A DNA stretch of 64,000 nt from Myceligenerans indicum (GCF_016742955.1 NZ_JABBYC010000020.1:1-64000); one strand, 5' to 3'; positions 1 through 9,120 are shown, numbered from the stretch's first letter. Numbers and translations: made by a program. The notes: generated from the letters alone by a model not told the origin.

Positions 1-19
1 AGATGTGTATAAGAGACAG
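1..19 (+). other. Tn5/Nextera mosaic-end adapter remnant
   Basis: The first 19 bases are identical to the transposase mosaic end used in tagmentation libraries. This is sequencing-library sequence left at the contig edge, not genome. A reading frame beginning at the GTG at position 5 draws its first five residues (MYKRQ) from the adapter, so that start is false. Confidence 0.97.
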
Positions 20-895
20 CCCGTAGCCCGACGGCGCCGGCAGTCCCGTCCCGAACCGTTCACCATCGCCAGCTACATCGGCGTCGTCACGTTCGGACTC
101 ATCTGCCTGATCCCGTTCTGGATGGTCGTCGCGGGCTCGTTCACCGACGAGGCCGTGCTCTCGCAGCGCGGCTACTCGTTCTGGCCGGCCCCGTTCTCCG
201 TCGACGCCTACACGACGATCTTCACGGGGTCGCGCGTCTGGCTGTCCTACGGCGCGACGATCTTCATCACGGTCGTCGGTACGGCGATCGCGGTCGCGGC
301 CACATCGGGCATCGCCTGGGTGATCGCCCGCGGCCTGCCGTGGGTGAGCCGGCCACTGGCGATCTTCGCGTACATCCCGATGCTGTTCACCGGCGGTCTG
401 GTGCCGATGTACATCCTCATCACCCAGGTGCTCCAGCTGCGCAACTCGCTGTTCGCGGTGATCCTGCCGCTCGTCATCGCTCCGTTCCTGGTGTTCGTGC
501 AGGTGAGCTTCTTCCGGGGAACTCCCCAGGAGATCCTCGATGCCGCTCGCATCGACGGCGCCGGCGAGCTGCGCATCTTCTTCCAGATCGTGCTGCCGCT
601 GTCCAAGCCCGTCATCGCGGTCATCGCCCTGTTCTACGCCGTGACGTTCTGGAACGAGTGGTTCCACGCCCTGCTGTACATCAGTGAGCCCACGAGGTTC
701 CCGCTGCAGCTCGTGCTGCAGAACCTGATCACGAGCGTCGCCAACGCGGCAGACCTCGGCACGACGTCGGCTGCCCCCGTCTATCAGATCCGGCTGGCCA
801 TGACCGTCATCACCATCGGACCGATCCTTCTGGCCTATCCGTTCGCCCAGCGCTACTTCGTCAAGGGGCTCACCCTCGGCGCCTCGAAGGGCTGA
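20..895 (+). CDS. Carbohydrate ABC transporter permease, MalG/LplC type (5' partial)
   Basis: Inner-membrane permease of a CUT1-type sugar importer. About six hydrophobic helices are visible. The cytoplasmic EAA loop that docks the ATPase is present (EILDAARIDGAG, then LPLSKP, near residues 173-198), followed by the usual C-terminal helix and a short basic tail. The true N-terminus is lost at the adapter junction; the basic RRRRQ stretch before the first helix suggests only a few residues are missing. It lies 58 nt upstream of the solute-binding lipoprotein, as in LplABC/YtcP-type systems for oligosaccharides. The partner permease must lie off the left edge. Substrate cannot be read from the sequence. 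Confidence 0.9.
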   Translation, partial: PVARRRRQSRPEPFTIASYIGVVTFGLICLIPFWMVVAGSFTDEAVLSQRGYSFWPAPFSVDAYTTIFTGSRVWLSYGATIFITVVGTAIAVAATSGIAWVIARGLPWVSRPLAIFAYIPMLFTGGLVPMYILITQVLQLRNSLFAVILPLVIAPFLVFVQVSFFRGTPQEILDAARIDGAGELRIFFQIVLPLSKPVIAVIALFYAVTFWNEWFHALLYISEPTRFPLQLVLQNLITSVANAADLGTTSAAPVYQIRLAMTVITIGPILLAYPFAQRYFVKGLTLGASKG

Positions 896-953
896 CAACC
901 GCACGTCGGCCATCTTTACCGGCCACCTCGGCCATCATCTGAAAGGAAGAACC

Positions 954-2531
954 ATGGCACAGCTCATCGACGCCGCTGGACTGTCCTCGTCCCTGTCCCG
1001 CCGAGGATTCCTCGCCGGGACGGGCGCGCTGTTCGCGGCTGCCACCCTCTCCGCGTGCGCTCCGGGCGGCGGCGGGACGAGCGGGGGCAGCACCACGTAC
1101 GGCCTGCTGCTGCCCGGCGACGTGCCCACGCAGTGGGACCGTGTGCACGCTGCGGTCAACACCAAGCTCAAGGCAGACCTCGGCTTCGAGTTCAACCCCG
1201 AGTTCATCAACTGGAAGAACTACGGCTCGCAGTCCCTGCTGAAGTTCACGGCGCAGGAGGACTTCCAGACGGCGCTGTCCGCCCGCTGGCTGAACATCGC
1301 CCAGCTCATCGAGTCCGGTGCCCTCCAGCCGCTCGACGACGCGTTGGCGAGCGGCAAGTACACGAACCTCACCGCGTCCGTCGACCAGAGCGCCTTCGAC
1401 GCCAACCGCTGGCCCGACGGCTCGGTCTACGGCGTTCCCGCCGTCAACAGCGCAGCCCGGATCCACCACCTCATCGCTCGCGGTGACCTGGTCGACAAGT
1501 ATGCCTCCGGGGGCATCGAGAACTTCGACCAGCTCGAGAAGTTCTGGTACGACGTGCAGCAGAAGGAGGGACTGCCGGGGTACGTCAACCGGAACTCGCC
1601 CTTCGACGTCCTCGGCGCTCCCACCGGGGCGCTCTACGCCCAGGGCTGGGAGACCCCGGACTTCCTCCCGCTCTACTTCTCCAGCGACTCCCTCCTGTTC
1701 GTCCCGTCGCGGGACGCGGCCTCGACCGGTTCGGCCGACGCCGTCCCCTTCTGGGAGTACGAGCCGTACGTCGAGTCCCTGCACCGGGTGCGCCGGTACT
1801 TCGAGGACGGCATCATCAACGCCGACCGGCTCAACGCGGACCCGTCCACCATCAAGGCCCTGTTCGACGGCGGCGGAGCCGCGACCTGCTGGGGCATCAC
1901 CGACGGCGGCGACACCTCCTCGCACCTCGATCTCCTGGAGAAGGCGGTGCCCGGGGCGTCCGTGGTCAGTGTGCTGCCCTTCCGGGACGGCCTGGCCACG
2001 AAGCCGAACCAGACGTTCCAGGCGGACAACCTCGTGGTGGTCAACGCCGCCGCCGCGGACGCCGATGCCGCCCTCCAGCTCCTGGACTGGGTCTCCGTCA
2101 AGGAGAACCACGACCTGCTCCAGTACGGCGAGGAGGGGACGGACTGGAAGGCGGTCGGGGACGACGCCTACGAACCGATCGGGGAGTACGCCGGCGGGTT
2201 CCCCGGCTACGCCCTGAGCTGGCGTATCCCGCTCGAACGCAAGTACTCGCGCATGAGCGAGAGCGAGACCATGTGGTTCGACTGGTCGAAGGACTACGGC
2301 AACTTCACGCTCGACCCGTTCGCCTCCTTCATCCCCGACCTCAGCGCGGTCGAGACCGAGCACGCCCAGATCACGGCCGCCGTGACCGAGTTCGGCAACC
2401 CCCTCTTCGCCGGCGCCGTGCCCGTGGAAGAGGGGCTGGACAAGCTCAAGAAGGCCGTGGACCGCGCCGGCCTGACAAAGGTTCAGGAGGAGCTGAACAA
2501 GCAGGCGGACGCCTACCTCGCGTCGAAGTGA
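954..2531 (+). CDS. Extracellular solute-binding lipoprotein, LplA-like, Tat-exported
   Basis: Substrate-binding protein of the adjacent sugar importer, 525 aa, the usual length for LplA-type binding proteins. The N-terminus has a twin-arginine motif (SRRGFLAG, residues 15-22), a hydrophobic stretch and a lipobox (LSAC, Cys35), so it should be exported folded by Tat and anchored to the outer face of the membrane. A Gly/Ser-rich linker follows the Cys. The start has a good ribosome site (AAGGAAG, 6 nt spacing). It is followed by a strong hairpin at 2563-2596 that probably dampens read-through into the next gene, which is common after highly expressed binding proteins. The sugar bound is unknown. 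Confidence 0.92.
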   Translation: MAQLIDAAGLSSSLSRRGFLAGTGALFAAATLSACAPGGGGTSGGSTTYGLLLPGDVPTQWDRVHAAVNTKLKADLGFEFNPEFINWKNYGSQSLLKFTAQEDFQTALSARWLNIAQLIESGALQPLDDALASGKYTNLTASVDQSAFDANRWPDGSVYGVPAVNSAARIHHLIARGDLVDKYASGGIENFDQLEKFWYDVQQKEGLPGYVNRNSPFDVLGAPTGALYAQGWETPDFLPLYFSSDSLLFVPSRDAASTGSADAVPFWEYEPYVESLHRVRRYFEDGIINADRLNADPSTIKALFDGGGAATCWGITDGGDTSSHLDLLEKAVPGASVVSVLPFRDGLATKPNQTFQADNLVVVNAAAADADAALQLLDWVSVKENHDLLQYGEEGTDWKAVGDDAYEPIGEYAGGFPGYALSWRIPLERKYSRMSESETMWFDWSKDYGNFTLDPFASFIPDLSAVETEHAQITAAVTEFGNPLFAGAVPVEEGLDKLKKAVDRAGLTKVQEELNKQADAYLASK

Positions 2532-2562
2532 CGGTACGGGCCTCCGGGCCCGCGCGAAGAAT

Positions 2563-2596
2563 CCCGGGGCCGGTGCACGATCGTGCCGGCCCCGGG
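2563..2596 (+). terminator. GC-rich hairpin between binding-protein gene and dehydrogenase
   Basis: The arms CCCGGGGCCGG (2563-2573) and CCGGCCCCGGG (2586-2596) are perfect complements, with a further self-complementary segment in the loop. It starts 32 nt after the lipoprotein stop. There is no U-tract, so it is more likely an mRNA-stabilising or attenuating stem than a complete intrinsic terminator. Confidence 0.6.
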
Positions 2597-2629
2597 CCAC
2601 CACCAGTCCCTGTCCCTGAAAGGATCAGT

Positions 2630-3601
2630 GTGATCGAGTACGCAGTGGCGGTCGGGTCGGACCGGTTGGCCGAGCGGTTGTTCGGCCCCGGGCACGAAGC
2701 CCTGACCCGAGTCCCCGCACAGCGGGTCGGCGAGGTGCTGACCGAGTTCGACTCGGACGACGCCCGGCTGACGCTGTCCCGGACCGAGGTGCTCCTCACC
2801 GGCTGGGACACACCGCCACTGCCCGCCTCGGTGCTGCGTCGCGCGAATCGGCTGCGCCGCGTCATCCACGCGGGTGGCGCGACGGGACATCTCTTTCCCG
2901 ACGGGGCCGGCGGGATCGCGACGTCTGACATCGGTGCGGCCAACGCGATCCCCGTCGCCGAGCTCACGCTCGCCATGATCATCCTGGCGAACAAGGACGC
3001 CTTCCGATCGCGTGACCTTCTCCGTGAGCGGCGCGCCTTCATCGACCGGGAGGCGGAGTTCGCCACGGCCGGCAACTACGCGCGCACGGTAGGCCTCGTG
3101 AGCGCGTCCCGCACCGGACGTGCCGTCGTCGAGCTGCTGCGCCCGTTCCCCAGTCTGCGGATCCTGGTGTACGACCCTTTGCTCACGCCCGGCGACGCCG
3201 AGGCGATGGGCGTGGAGAAGGTGGACCTGCCCGAGCTGATGCGCCGGAGCGACGTCGTGTCCCTCCACGCGCCCGTCCTTCCGGAGACGGTGGGCCTGAT
3301 CGACACGTCGATGCTTGCCCGCATGCCCGACGGCGCTACCCTGATCAACACCGCTCGCGGTGTGATCGTGGATGCGGCGGCCCTGGAGAAGGAACTCGTC
3401 AGCCGGCGCATCAACGCCATTCTCGATGTGACGGATCCTGAGCCTCTACCACCCGCGTCGCCGCTGTACGACCTGCCGAACGTCTTCCTGACGCCGCACA
3501 TCGCCGGATCGATGGGAACCGAGCTGCGCAGGATGGGCGACGTCGTCGCGGCAGACCTCGCCCACTATGTCCACGAGGTCTGCGGCCGGGCGGGTGCCTG
3601 A
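2630..3601 (+). CDS. D-2-hydroxyacid dehydrogenase family protein
   Basis: NAD(P)-dependent oxidoreductase of the D-2-hydroxyacid dehydrogenase family, 323 aa. The start is GTG 2630, with GAAAGGA 5-6 nt upstream; the frame is open much further upstream, but that part overlaps the lipoprotein gene. The nucleotide-binding turn is atypical (VGLVSASRTGR instead of GxGxxG). The catalytic set is visible: Arg in NTARGVIVD, Glu in DVTDPEPL and His in LTPHIAGS. The position between the sugar-binding protein and a LacI regulator suggests oxidation or reduction of a sugar-derived 2-hydroxyacid, but the substrate is inferred only from context. Confidence 0.85.
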   Translation: MIEYAVAVGSDRLAERLFGPGHEALTRVPAQRVGEVLTEFDSDDARLTLSRTEVLLTGWDTPPLPASVLRRANRLRRVIHAGGATGHLFPDGAGGIATSDIGAANAIPVAELTLAMIILANKDAFRSRDLLRERRAFIDREAEFATAGNYARTVGLVSASRTGRAVVELLRPFPSLRILVYDPLLTPGDAEAMGVEKVDLPELMRRSDVVSLHAPVLPETVGLIDTSMLARMPDGATLINTARGVIVDAAALEKELVSRRINAILDVTDPEPLPPASPLYDLPNVFLTPHIAGSMGTELRRMGDVVAADLAHYVHEVCGRAGA

Positions 3602-3646
3602 GCGCTCGCAGGCCGCCCGAAGTGGTCCCCGATAGGATTTTGGCGT

Positions 3647-3673
3647 ATGACCAGGGAGGCGATCGTCGAATGA
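3647..3673 (+). CDS. Putative 8-codon leader peptide overlapping the lacI-type gene
   Basis: A tiny ORF, MTREAIVE, begins 9 nt after a good -10 hexamer (TAGGAT, 3632-3637) and its stop overlaps the next start as ATGA. The ribosome site of the downstream regulator (GGGAGG) lies inside it. It could be translated from a leaderless message and couple translation to the regulator gene. No experimental support; it may be chance. Confidence 0.35.
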   Translation: MTREAIVE

Positions 3674-4698
3674 GTGCTCCGGAACGCCCGGCGCGGCTGG
3701 CTGATGTGGCCGAGCTCGCCGGTGTCTCCGCCGCGACGGCGTCACGCGCGCTGAACGGCAGCGACCGTGGCGTACGCGAAGCCAACCGGGCGCGGGTGCT
3801 CAAGGCGGCGAAAGCGCTCGGGTACACCACCAACATCGCCGCGCAGGCGGTGGCCAAAGGCCGTTCACGCGGCGTGACGCTGCTGGTCAAGAACTTGCCG
3901 GACGACTACGCGAACCCGATCACGGCGGGCGTGGTGGCCGCCACGCAGCGGCGTGGCCTGCCCTTCACCCTGATCTCGGCCGGCACCGACCCGGCCGACC
4001 TGGTCGAGGCGGTCAATCTCGCCCGTGGCAACCGTGCGGAGATCCTCATGATCACCGGCGGGCGCGCCACGGACGACGTGACCATCCCGGACCTCGTCGA
4101 GGCCCTGCAACGGTACGAGGCCGAGGGCGGACGTGTCGTGCTGGTGACCCAGGAAGGTCTCCCGTTCGACACCGTCGCGTACGCCAACCGTGAGGGTGGG
4201 TACGAGATGGCGACCACCCTCGTGGGTCTCGGCTACCGGAACTTCGCGGTGATCTCCGGGATGCGGCACGGCATGACGCAGCGGGACCGGACGGAAGGCT
4301 TCGTGGCAGGCCTGGCCGATGCGGGTATCGAGCTGCCCGCCGACCGCATCCTGATCGGCGACTTCAACCGGGACGCCGCGTACGCGCTGACCGGGGACCT
4401 GCTGCGCCGCAACGTCGCCGTGGACGCGATCTTCGCCGTCAACGACTCGATGGCTCTGGGCGTGCTGACCTTCTTGCGCGACACGGGCGACCCGCGCCGG
4501 GTGGCGGTCGCCGGGTTCGACGACATCAAGGCGCTGCGCGACGTCACGCCGTCGCTCTCCACCGTGCACCTTGCCTGGGAGCAGGTCGCGGAAGAGGCAC
4601 TGGCGCTGGCGGTGAGCCCGCGGAGCGACCAGGTGCGGACCCGGGTGGTCAAGGGGCATGTGATCGTGCGCGAGAGCACGCCCGACGTGTCGCGCTGA
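3670..4698 (+). CDS. LacI-family transcriptional regulator
   Basis: DNA-binding regulator, 342 aa, typical LacI length. The N-terminal helix-turn-helix is clear (LADVAELAGVSAATASRALNG), followed by the hinge region (GYTTNIAAQAVAKG) and a periplasmic-binding-protein-like sensor domain ending with AVNDSMALGVL and GFDDI motifs. The start is ATG 3670, with GGGAGG about 10 nt upstream. It probably senses a sugar and controls the upstream transporter/dehydrogenase genes, although it has its own -10 (TAGGAT, 3632-3637). No operator palindrome was identified with confidence. Confidence 0.9.
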   Translation: MSAPERPARLADVAELAGVSAATASRALNGSDRGVREANRARVLKAAKALGYTTNIAAQAVAKGRSRGVTLLVKNLPDDYANPITAGVVAATQRRGLPFTLISAGTDPADLVEAVNLARGNRAEILMITGGRATDDVTIPDLVEALQRYEAEGGRVVLVTQEGLPFDTVAYANREGGYEMATTLVGLGYRNFAVISGMRHGMTQRDRTEGFVAGLADAGIELPADRILIGDFNRDAAYALTGDLLRRNVAVDAIFAVNDSMALGVLTFLRDTGDPRRVAVAGFDDIKALRDVTPSLSTVHLAWEQVAEEALALAVSPRSDQVRTRVVKGHVIVRESTPDVSR

Positions 4699-4868
4699 CG
4701 AGGGGGCACTGCCTGGCGCCTGTTGCTGCGCCGGCCGCACGGCGGTCCCGTCATCGTCCGCCTCGGCCACCTCGTCCACTGATGGCTCGGCGGACGACGG
4801 CCGACGTGCGCCGGGCACGCCGGAACGCCCCGGCGAAGCGTCCCGGGCCGGAAGCCCACGTCGTCACG

Positions 4869-5756
4869 TCAGCCCCGACCGGCCTCCGTCGAGAGGTACG
4901 ACGGCGGCGGGGCGAACTGGGACAGGACGAATTCGGCGCCGAAGGAGTCGCGGATCGTCGCCTCCTTGGTCCAGGCGCTGTCCTCGCTGTGCAGCACCGT
5001 CGCGCCCGCCCGCTCCGCCGTCGTCGCGGACGCGTCCCGGTCGGACACGGCAAAGACCACCGACCAGTGCGCCGGCCCGTCATGCGGCACGATCCCGGCG
5101 ACGACGTCGGCGAAGCCCGGGGGCGCGTGCCCCTGACGCTCGTGGATGCCCGGGTCCGTCGTGCGGGCCAGGTGGTCCCCGTAGCCGGGCACTCGCGCCA
5201 TGCCGGCCCCCAGGTCGTCGGTTCGCACCCACCCGAGCAGCGGGCCGTAGAACTCCAGCGCACGATCCACGTCCGGGGTGAACAGGTTGCTGAAGTTCCA
5301 CGTGCCCGGCGCGTTGACGACCTGGGCACCGAGCCGGGCACCCGCCTGCCACAGCCTGCTCGGCGCCCCCTGCGGGTCGACGATCCGCGCCATCTGCCCG
5401 GCGGCCGGCCCACCCGGCGGCCCGACCGTCTCCGGAGGTGAGCTCACGACGCCGCCCAGAGCGGTGACCTGCCTCGCCGTGGCCGTGATGTCGTCGACGG
5501 CGAGGTACGTATGCCACATCACCTCGCCGTCGAAGCCCGGGTCGGGTGTGGCGATCGCGCCGATCACCGTGGCGTCCGTGCCGTCCTGGGAGGCGACGAC
5601 GTAGCGCCCCGGTGCTCCGGGCGGCACCTTCTCGGTGAATGTCCAGCCGAACAGTTCGCCGTAGAAGGCGAGCGCCGCGTCGACGTCGAGCACCTCCAGG
5701 TCGATCCAGCTCGGCACACCGTGGGGATACGTCCGTGTGGTGGGTGCGTCAGCCAT
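4869..5756 (-). CDS. VOC-family (glyoxalase/bleomycin-resistance-like) two-domain protein
   Basis: Protein of 295 aa with two tandem vicinal-oxygen-chelate domains, each with the pattern of a first beta-strand followed by AL(A/E)FYGxLxGW (IDLEVLDVDAALAFYGELFGW and, from about residue 135, the second copy DRALEFYGPLLGW). This arrangement is common in actinobacterial proteins that resemble hydroxylases or resistance proteins without known activity. The start is the ATG at 5756, preceded by GGAGGG; a TTG/GTG-type extension upstream lacks support. It sits downstream of valS on the same strand and is convergent with the lacI-type gene. The substrate is unknown. Confidence 0.85.
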   Translation of the reverse strand: MADAPTTRTYPHGVPSWIDLEVLDVDAALAFYGELFGWTFTEKVPPGAPGRYVVASQDGTDATVIGAIATPDPGFDGEVMWHTYLAVDDITATARQVTALGGVVSSPPETVGPPGGPAAGQMARIVDPQGAPSRLWQAGARLGAQVVNAPGTWNFSNLFTPDVDRALEFYGPLLGWVRTDDLGAGMARVPGYGDHLARTTDPGIHERQGHAPPGFADVVAGIVPHDGPAHWSVVFAVSDRDASATTAERAGATVLHSEDSAWTKEATIRDSFGAEFVLSQFAPPPSYLSTEAGRG

Positions 5757-5830
5757 GCTGCCCTCCGGTTCGGTTCCGATACCCCGATGGTGCACCTGGA
5801 CACCGACATCCGCGCCGGCCGACGCGCGCT

Positions 5831-8590
5831 TCAGCCCTTCTTGCGGGGCTCCGGCTCGCCGAGCTCGACGCCGGAGGTCACCATGCCACCCTGGACGTTC
5901 AGGTCGCCCTGACCCTCGGCGGTCTCGGTGAGCACCAGGTCACCGGTCACCCGGCCCGCGGCGCGCACGTCGCCGACCGCCGAGCGCACCGCCGCCAGGT
6001 CCGCGGCGGGTACCGCCAGGGTGGCCGCGAGCACCGGGGCCCGCATCGAGGTCTTCGCCTCGGACTTCACCTTGCGGATCGCGGCCAGCGCGTTCCCGGC
6101 CGCCGTCAGGTTGGTGGCCTCGGCGCCCGCGGCGGCGCTGCGCAGCGGGTCCGGCGTGGGCCACGCAGCGTGGTGCACGGAACCCGTGCGCCACCAGGAC
6201 CAGACCTCTTCCGTGGCGAACGGCAGGTACGGCGCCAGGAGACGCAGGAGGGTGTCGAGAGCGATGGCCAGTGCGGTGCGTGCCGACGTGGTCTCGGCCG
6301 ACCCCGTCGCCGTACCGGCGCCGTAGGCACGGTCCTTGACGAGCTCCAGGTAGTCGTCGCAGAACGTCCAGAAGAACGTCTCCGTGACCTCGAGCGCGCG
6401 CGTGTGGTCGTATGCCTCGAACGCTGCCGTGGCCTGCTCGGTCACGGCCGCGAGGCCGGCGAGCATCGCGCGGTCCAGCTCCACCGTCACCGCTGCCGGG
6501 TCCAGCAGGATCTCACCCTCGCCGGACTCCGGGTCCAGCCCGAACGACAACGCGAACTTCGAGGCGTTCAGCACCTTGATGGCCAGGCGGCGACCGATCT
6601 TCATCTGCCCCACCTCGAACGCGGCGTCCGCGCCCAGGCGTGCCGAGGCGGCCCAGTAGCGCACCGCGTCCGAGCCGTGCTCCACGAGCAGATCCATCGG
6701 CGTGACCACGTTGCCCTTGGACTTCGACATCTTCTTGCGGTCCGGGTCGAGGATCCAGCCGCTGATCGCCGCGTTCTTCCAGGGCAGCACGCCGTTCTCC
6801 AGATGTGCGCGCACCACGGTGGAGAAGAGCCAGGTGCGGATGATGTCCTGGCCCTGAGGACGAAGGTCCATCGGGAACACCCGCTGCCACAGGTCCTCGT
6901 CCCGCTCCCAGCCTGCGACGATCTGCGGCGAGAGGGAGGAGGTGGCCCAGGTGTCCATCACGTCGGCATCGCCCACGAACCCGCCCGGACGACCGCGCTG
7001 GTCCTCGGTGAATCCCGCGGGCGGCTGCGACGTCGGGTCCACCGGGAGCTGGTCCTCGGCCGGGACGATCGGGTTCTCGTGGTCCACGTCACCCGAGGCG
7101 AGCACCGGGTACCACAGGGGGATCGGCACGCCGAAGAAGCGCTGGCGGCTGATCAGCCAGTCACCGTTGAGGCCACCCACCCAGTTCTCGTAGCGCACCC
7201 GCATGTGGTCGGGGTGGAAGTCGAGTTCCTTGCCACGGGCCAGCAGCTCGTCACGCAGGTCCCCGTCGCGGCCGCCGTTGCGGATGTACCACTGGCGGGA
7301 CGTGACGATCTCCAGCGGCTTGTCGCCCTTCTCGTAGAAGTTCGCCTTGCGCTGGGTCGCGACGGGTTCGCCGGCGAGGTCACCCGAGGCGCGCAGCGCC
7401 TCGACGATCGCCTTGCGTGCGCTGAACGTCGTCATGCCGGAGATCTCACCGAACAGCGCCTCGCCGGCGCCGCCCTCGATCCACTCCGGCACCTCCCGGG
7501 TGATCCGGCCGTCCCGTCGCACGATCGAGCGGGTCGGCAGCTGCAGCTCCCGCCACCACTGCACGTCCGTCAGATCGCCGAACGTGCAGCACATCGCGAT
7601 GCCCGCGCCCTTGTCGGGCTCGGCCGCGTGGTGTGCCAGCACCGGCACCTCGACGCCGAACAGCGGCGAGGTCACCGTGGTGCCGAACAGGTGCTGGTAG
7701 CGCTCGTCGTCGGGGTGGGCGATGAGCGCCACCACGGCCGGGATCAGCTCCGGGCGAGTGGTCTCGATGAACACCGGCTCGCCGCCGGGACGGCCGAACG
7801 CCACCTTGTGGTAGTGCCCGGGATAGTCACGTGCCTCCAGCTCGGCCTGGGCCACCGCCGTCTGGAACGTCACGTCCCACAGGCCCGGCGCCTCGGCCTG
7901 GTAGGCCTCACCGCGGGCGAGGTTGCGCACGAAGGCCTTCTGGGCTGTCGCGATCGAGTCCGCGCCGATGGTCTGGTACGTCTGCGACCAGTCGACCGAC
8001 AGGCCCAGGCGGCGCCACAGCTGCTCGAACTTCTGCTCGTCCTCCGTCGTGAGGCGTTCGCACAGTTCGATGAAGTTGCGGCGGCTGACCGGCACCTGAT
8101 CGGCCGGCTTCACGTTCTTGCCGTCCGTGCCCTGGTGGGGCGGCTCGAAGTCCTCCACGTAGGGCAGGGACGGGTCGCACCGGACGCCGTAGTAGTTCTG
8201 CACGCGCCGTTCGGTGGGCAGGCCGTTGTCGTCCCAGCCCATCGGGTAGAAGACCTCGTACCCGCGCATGCGCTTGTAGCGGGCGACCAGGTCGGTGTGC
8301 GTGTAGGAGAACACGTGCCCCACGTGCAGCGAGCCGGAGGCCGTGGGTGGCGGGGTGTCGATCGAGTAGATCTGCTCACGGGTCTTGCTGCGGTCGAACG
8401 CGAACGTGGCCTCGTCGCTCCAGCGGGCGTCGAGCTTCTCCTCCAGCCCGTCCGTGCTCACGCGATCGGGTACTCCCTTGACCACCGCGCGGACGACGTC
8501 GGCACCAGCTACCTGAGCGGCGGGTGTTGTCGTGGCGTTCGTGGTGGTCGTGGCCGGGTCCGTGTGACCGGCGGGGATCGGAGTACTCAT
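5831..8590 (-). CDS. valS: Valine--tRNA ligase, archaeal-like form
   Basis: Charges tRNA-Val with valine in the cytoplasm. The protein has 919 aa. The class I signatures are seen as SGSLHVGHVFSYTHTD (HIGH motif) and KKMSKSKGNVVTP (KMSKS motif), with an editing domain between and an anticodon-binding domain after. The GWDDNGLPTERRVQNYYG stretch and the lack of a long C-terminal coiled coil resemble the archaeal/Rickettsia-type ValRS rather than the E. coli type. A threonine/alanine-rich N-terminal extension of about 35 residues precedes the catalytic core. The start lacks a Shine-Dalgarno; GACACT 6 nt upstream may be the -10 of a leaderless message. Unlike in many relatives, it is far from folC (50 kb away). 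Confidence 0.95.
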   Translation of the reverse strand: MSTPIPAGHTDPATTTTNATTTPAAQVAGADVVRAVVKGVPDRVSTDGLEEKLDARWSDEATFAFDRSKTREQIYSIDTPPPTASGSLHVGHVFSYTHTDLVARYKRMRGYEVFYPMGWDDNGLPTERRVQNYYGVRCDPSLPYVEDFEPPHQGTDGKNVKPADQVPVSRRNFIELCERLTTEDEQKFEQLWRRLGLSVDWSQTYQTIGADSIATAQKAFVRNLARGEAYQAEAPGLWDVTFQTAVAQAELEARDYPGHYHKVAFGRPGGEPVFIETTRPELIPAVVALIAHPDDERYQHLFGTTVTSPLFGVEVPVLAHHAAEPDKGAGIAMCCTFGDLTDVQWWRELQLPTRSIVRRDGRITREVPEWIEGGAGEALFGEISGMTTFSARKAIVEALRASGDLAGEPVATQRKANFYEKGDKPLEIVTSRQWYIRNGGRDGDLRDELLARGKELDFHPDHMRVRYENWVGGLNGDWLISRQRFFGVPIPLWYPVLASGDVDHENPIVPAEDQLPVDPTSQPPAGFTEDQRGRPGGFVGDADVMDTWATSSLSPQIVAGWERDEDLWQRVFPMDLRPQGQDIIRTWLFSTVVRAHLENGVLPWKNAAISGWILDPDRKKMSKSKGNVVTPMDLLVEHGSDAVRYWAASARLGADAAFEVGQMKIGRRLAIKVLNASKFALSFGLDPESGEGEILLDPAAVTVELDRAMLAGLAAVTEQATAAFEAYDHTRALEVTETFFWTFCDDYLELVKDRAYGAGTATGSAETTSARTALAIALDTLLRLLAPYLPFATEEVWSWWRTGSVHHAAWPTPDPLRSAAAGAEATNLTAAGNALAAIRKVKSEAKTSMRAPVLAATLAVPAADLAAVRSAVGDVRAAGRVTGDLVLTETAEGQGDLNVQGGMVTSGVELGEPEPRKKG

Positions 8591-8771
8591 GGGTCAAGTG
8601 TCCCAGATTCCGCACGGCCGGGTGTCCCGTCATCCACAGCTCGGGTGGGATACCCTGCCCGGTCCCCGGAGCGCGATGTTCAGGCGCCGCCGAGGGCACC
8701 GGCCGGGATCTGACCGTCTCTCCGCGGCCGGAAGTGGTCCCGGTCGCGACCTGTGCGGCTAACGTCCGGGT

Positions 8772-9086
8772 ATGGAGTCGTACCTCATCCCGGTCCTGGT
8801 CATCCTCCTCGTGATCCTCGTCGTCAACGTCACCGGCAACCTCGGATCCTCCGCGAGGAGCCTGCGCCGGCTGGAACGTCGGCTCGACCTGCTGCTGGAT
8901 CACCTCGGTGCGGCCGAGCCGGGAACCGCCGGGATCTCGCCGGAGACGCTCGCCGAGGTCGACGACCTCGTCGCGCAGGGCCGGACCAAGGACGCGACAC
9001 GGATCTACTTCGAGGAGTCCGGGGTGGACCGTGGTGAGGCACGGATCTGGATCCGGCGGCGTGCCGAGACGCGTGGGCCCGCCTGA
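8772..9086 (+). CDS. Small membrane-anchored protein with an L7/L12-C-terminal-like motif
   Basis: 104 aa. Residues 4-22 form one transmembrane helix (LIPVLVILLVILVVNVTG). A charged linker follows, then a short region (VDDLVAQGRTKDATRIYFEESGVDRGEARIWI) that resembles the C-terminal fold motif of ribosomal protein L7/L12 found in small actinobacterial membrane proteins. The function is unknown. The start is ATG 8772, 6 nt after a TAACGT hexamer (8760-8765), giving a leaderless arrangement. It is divergent from valS and just upstream of the LLM oxidoreductase. Confidence 0.75.
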   Translation: MESYLIPVLVILLVILVVNVTGNLGSSARSLRRLERRLDLLLDHLGAAEPGTAGISPETLAEVDDLVAQGRTKDATRIYFEESGVDRGEARIWIRRRAETRGPA

Positions 9087-9120
9087 CGCGGACGTCCGGG
9101 GGCGGGTTAGGGTCGACGCC

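Noticed and set aside
870-2603. Long minus-strand frame (577 aa) opposite the binding-protein gene
   Set aside because: It is a mirror of a well-supported lipoprotein gene with signal peptide and ribosome site; the composition (Arg/Gly/Val-rich, no motif) is typical of antisense frames in GC-rich DNA.
5639-8713. 1024-aa plus-strand frame opposite valS
   Set aside because: It is entirely antisense to a synthetase with all catalytic motifs; His/Arg/Gly-rich with no domain.
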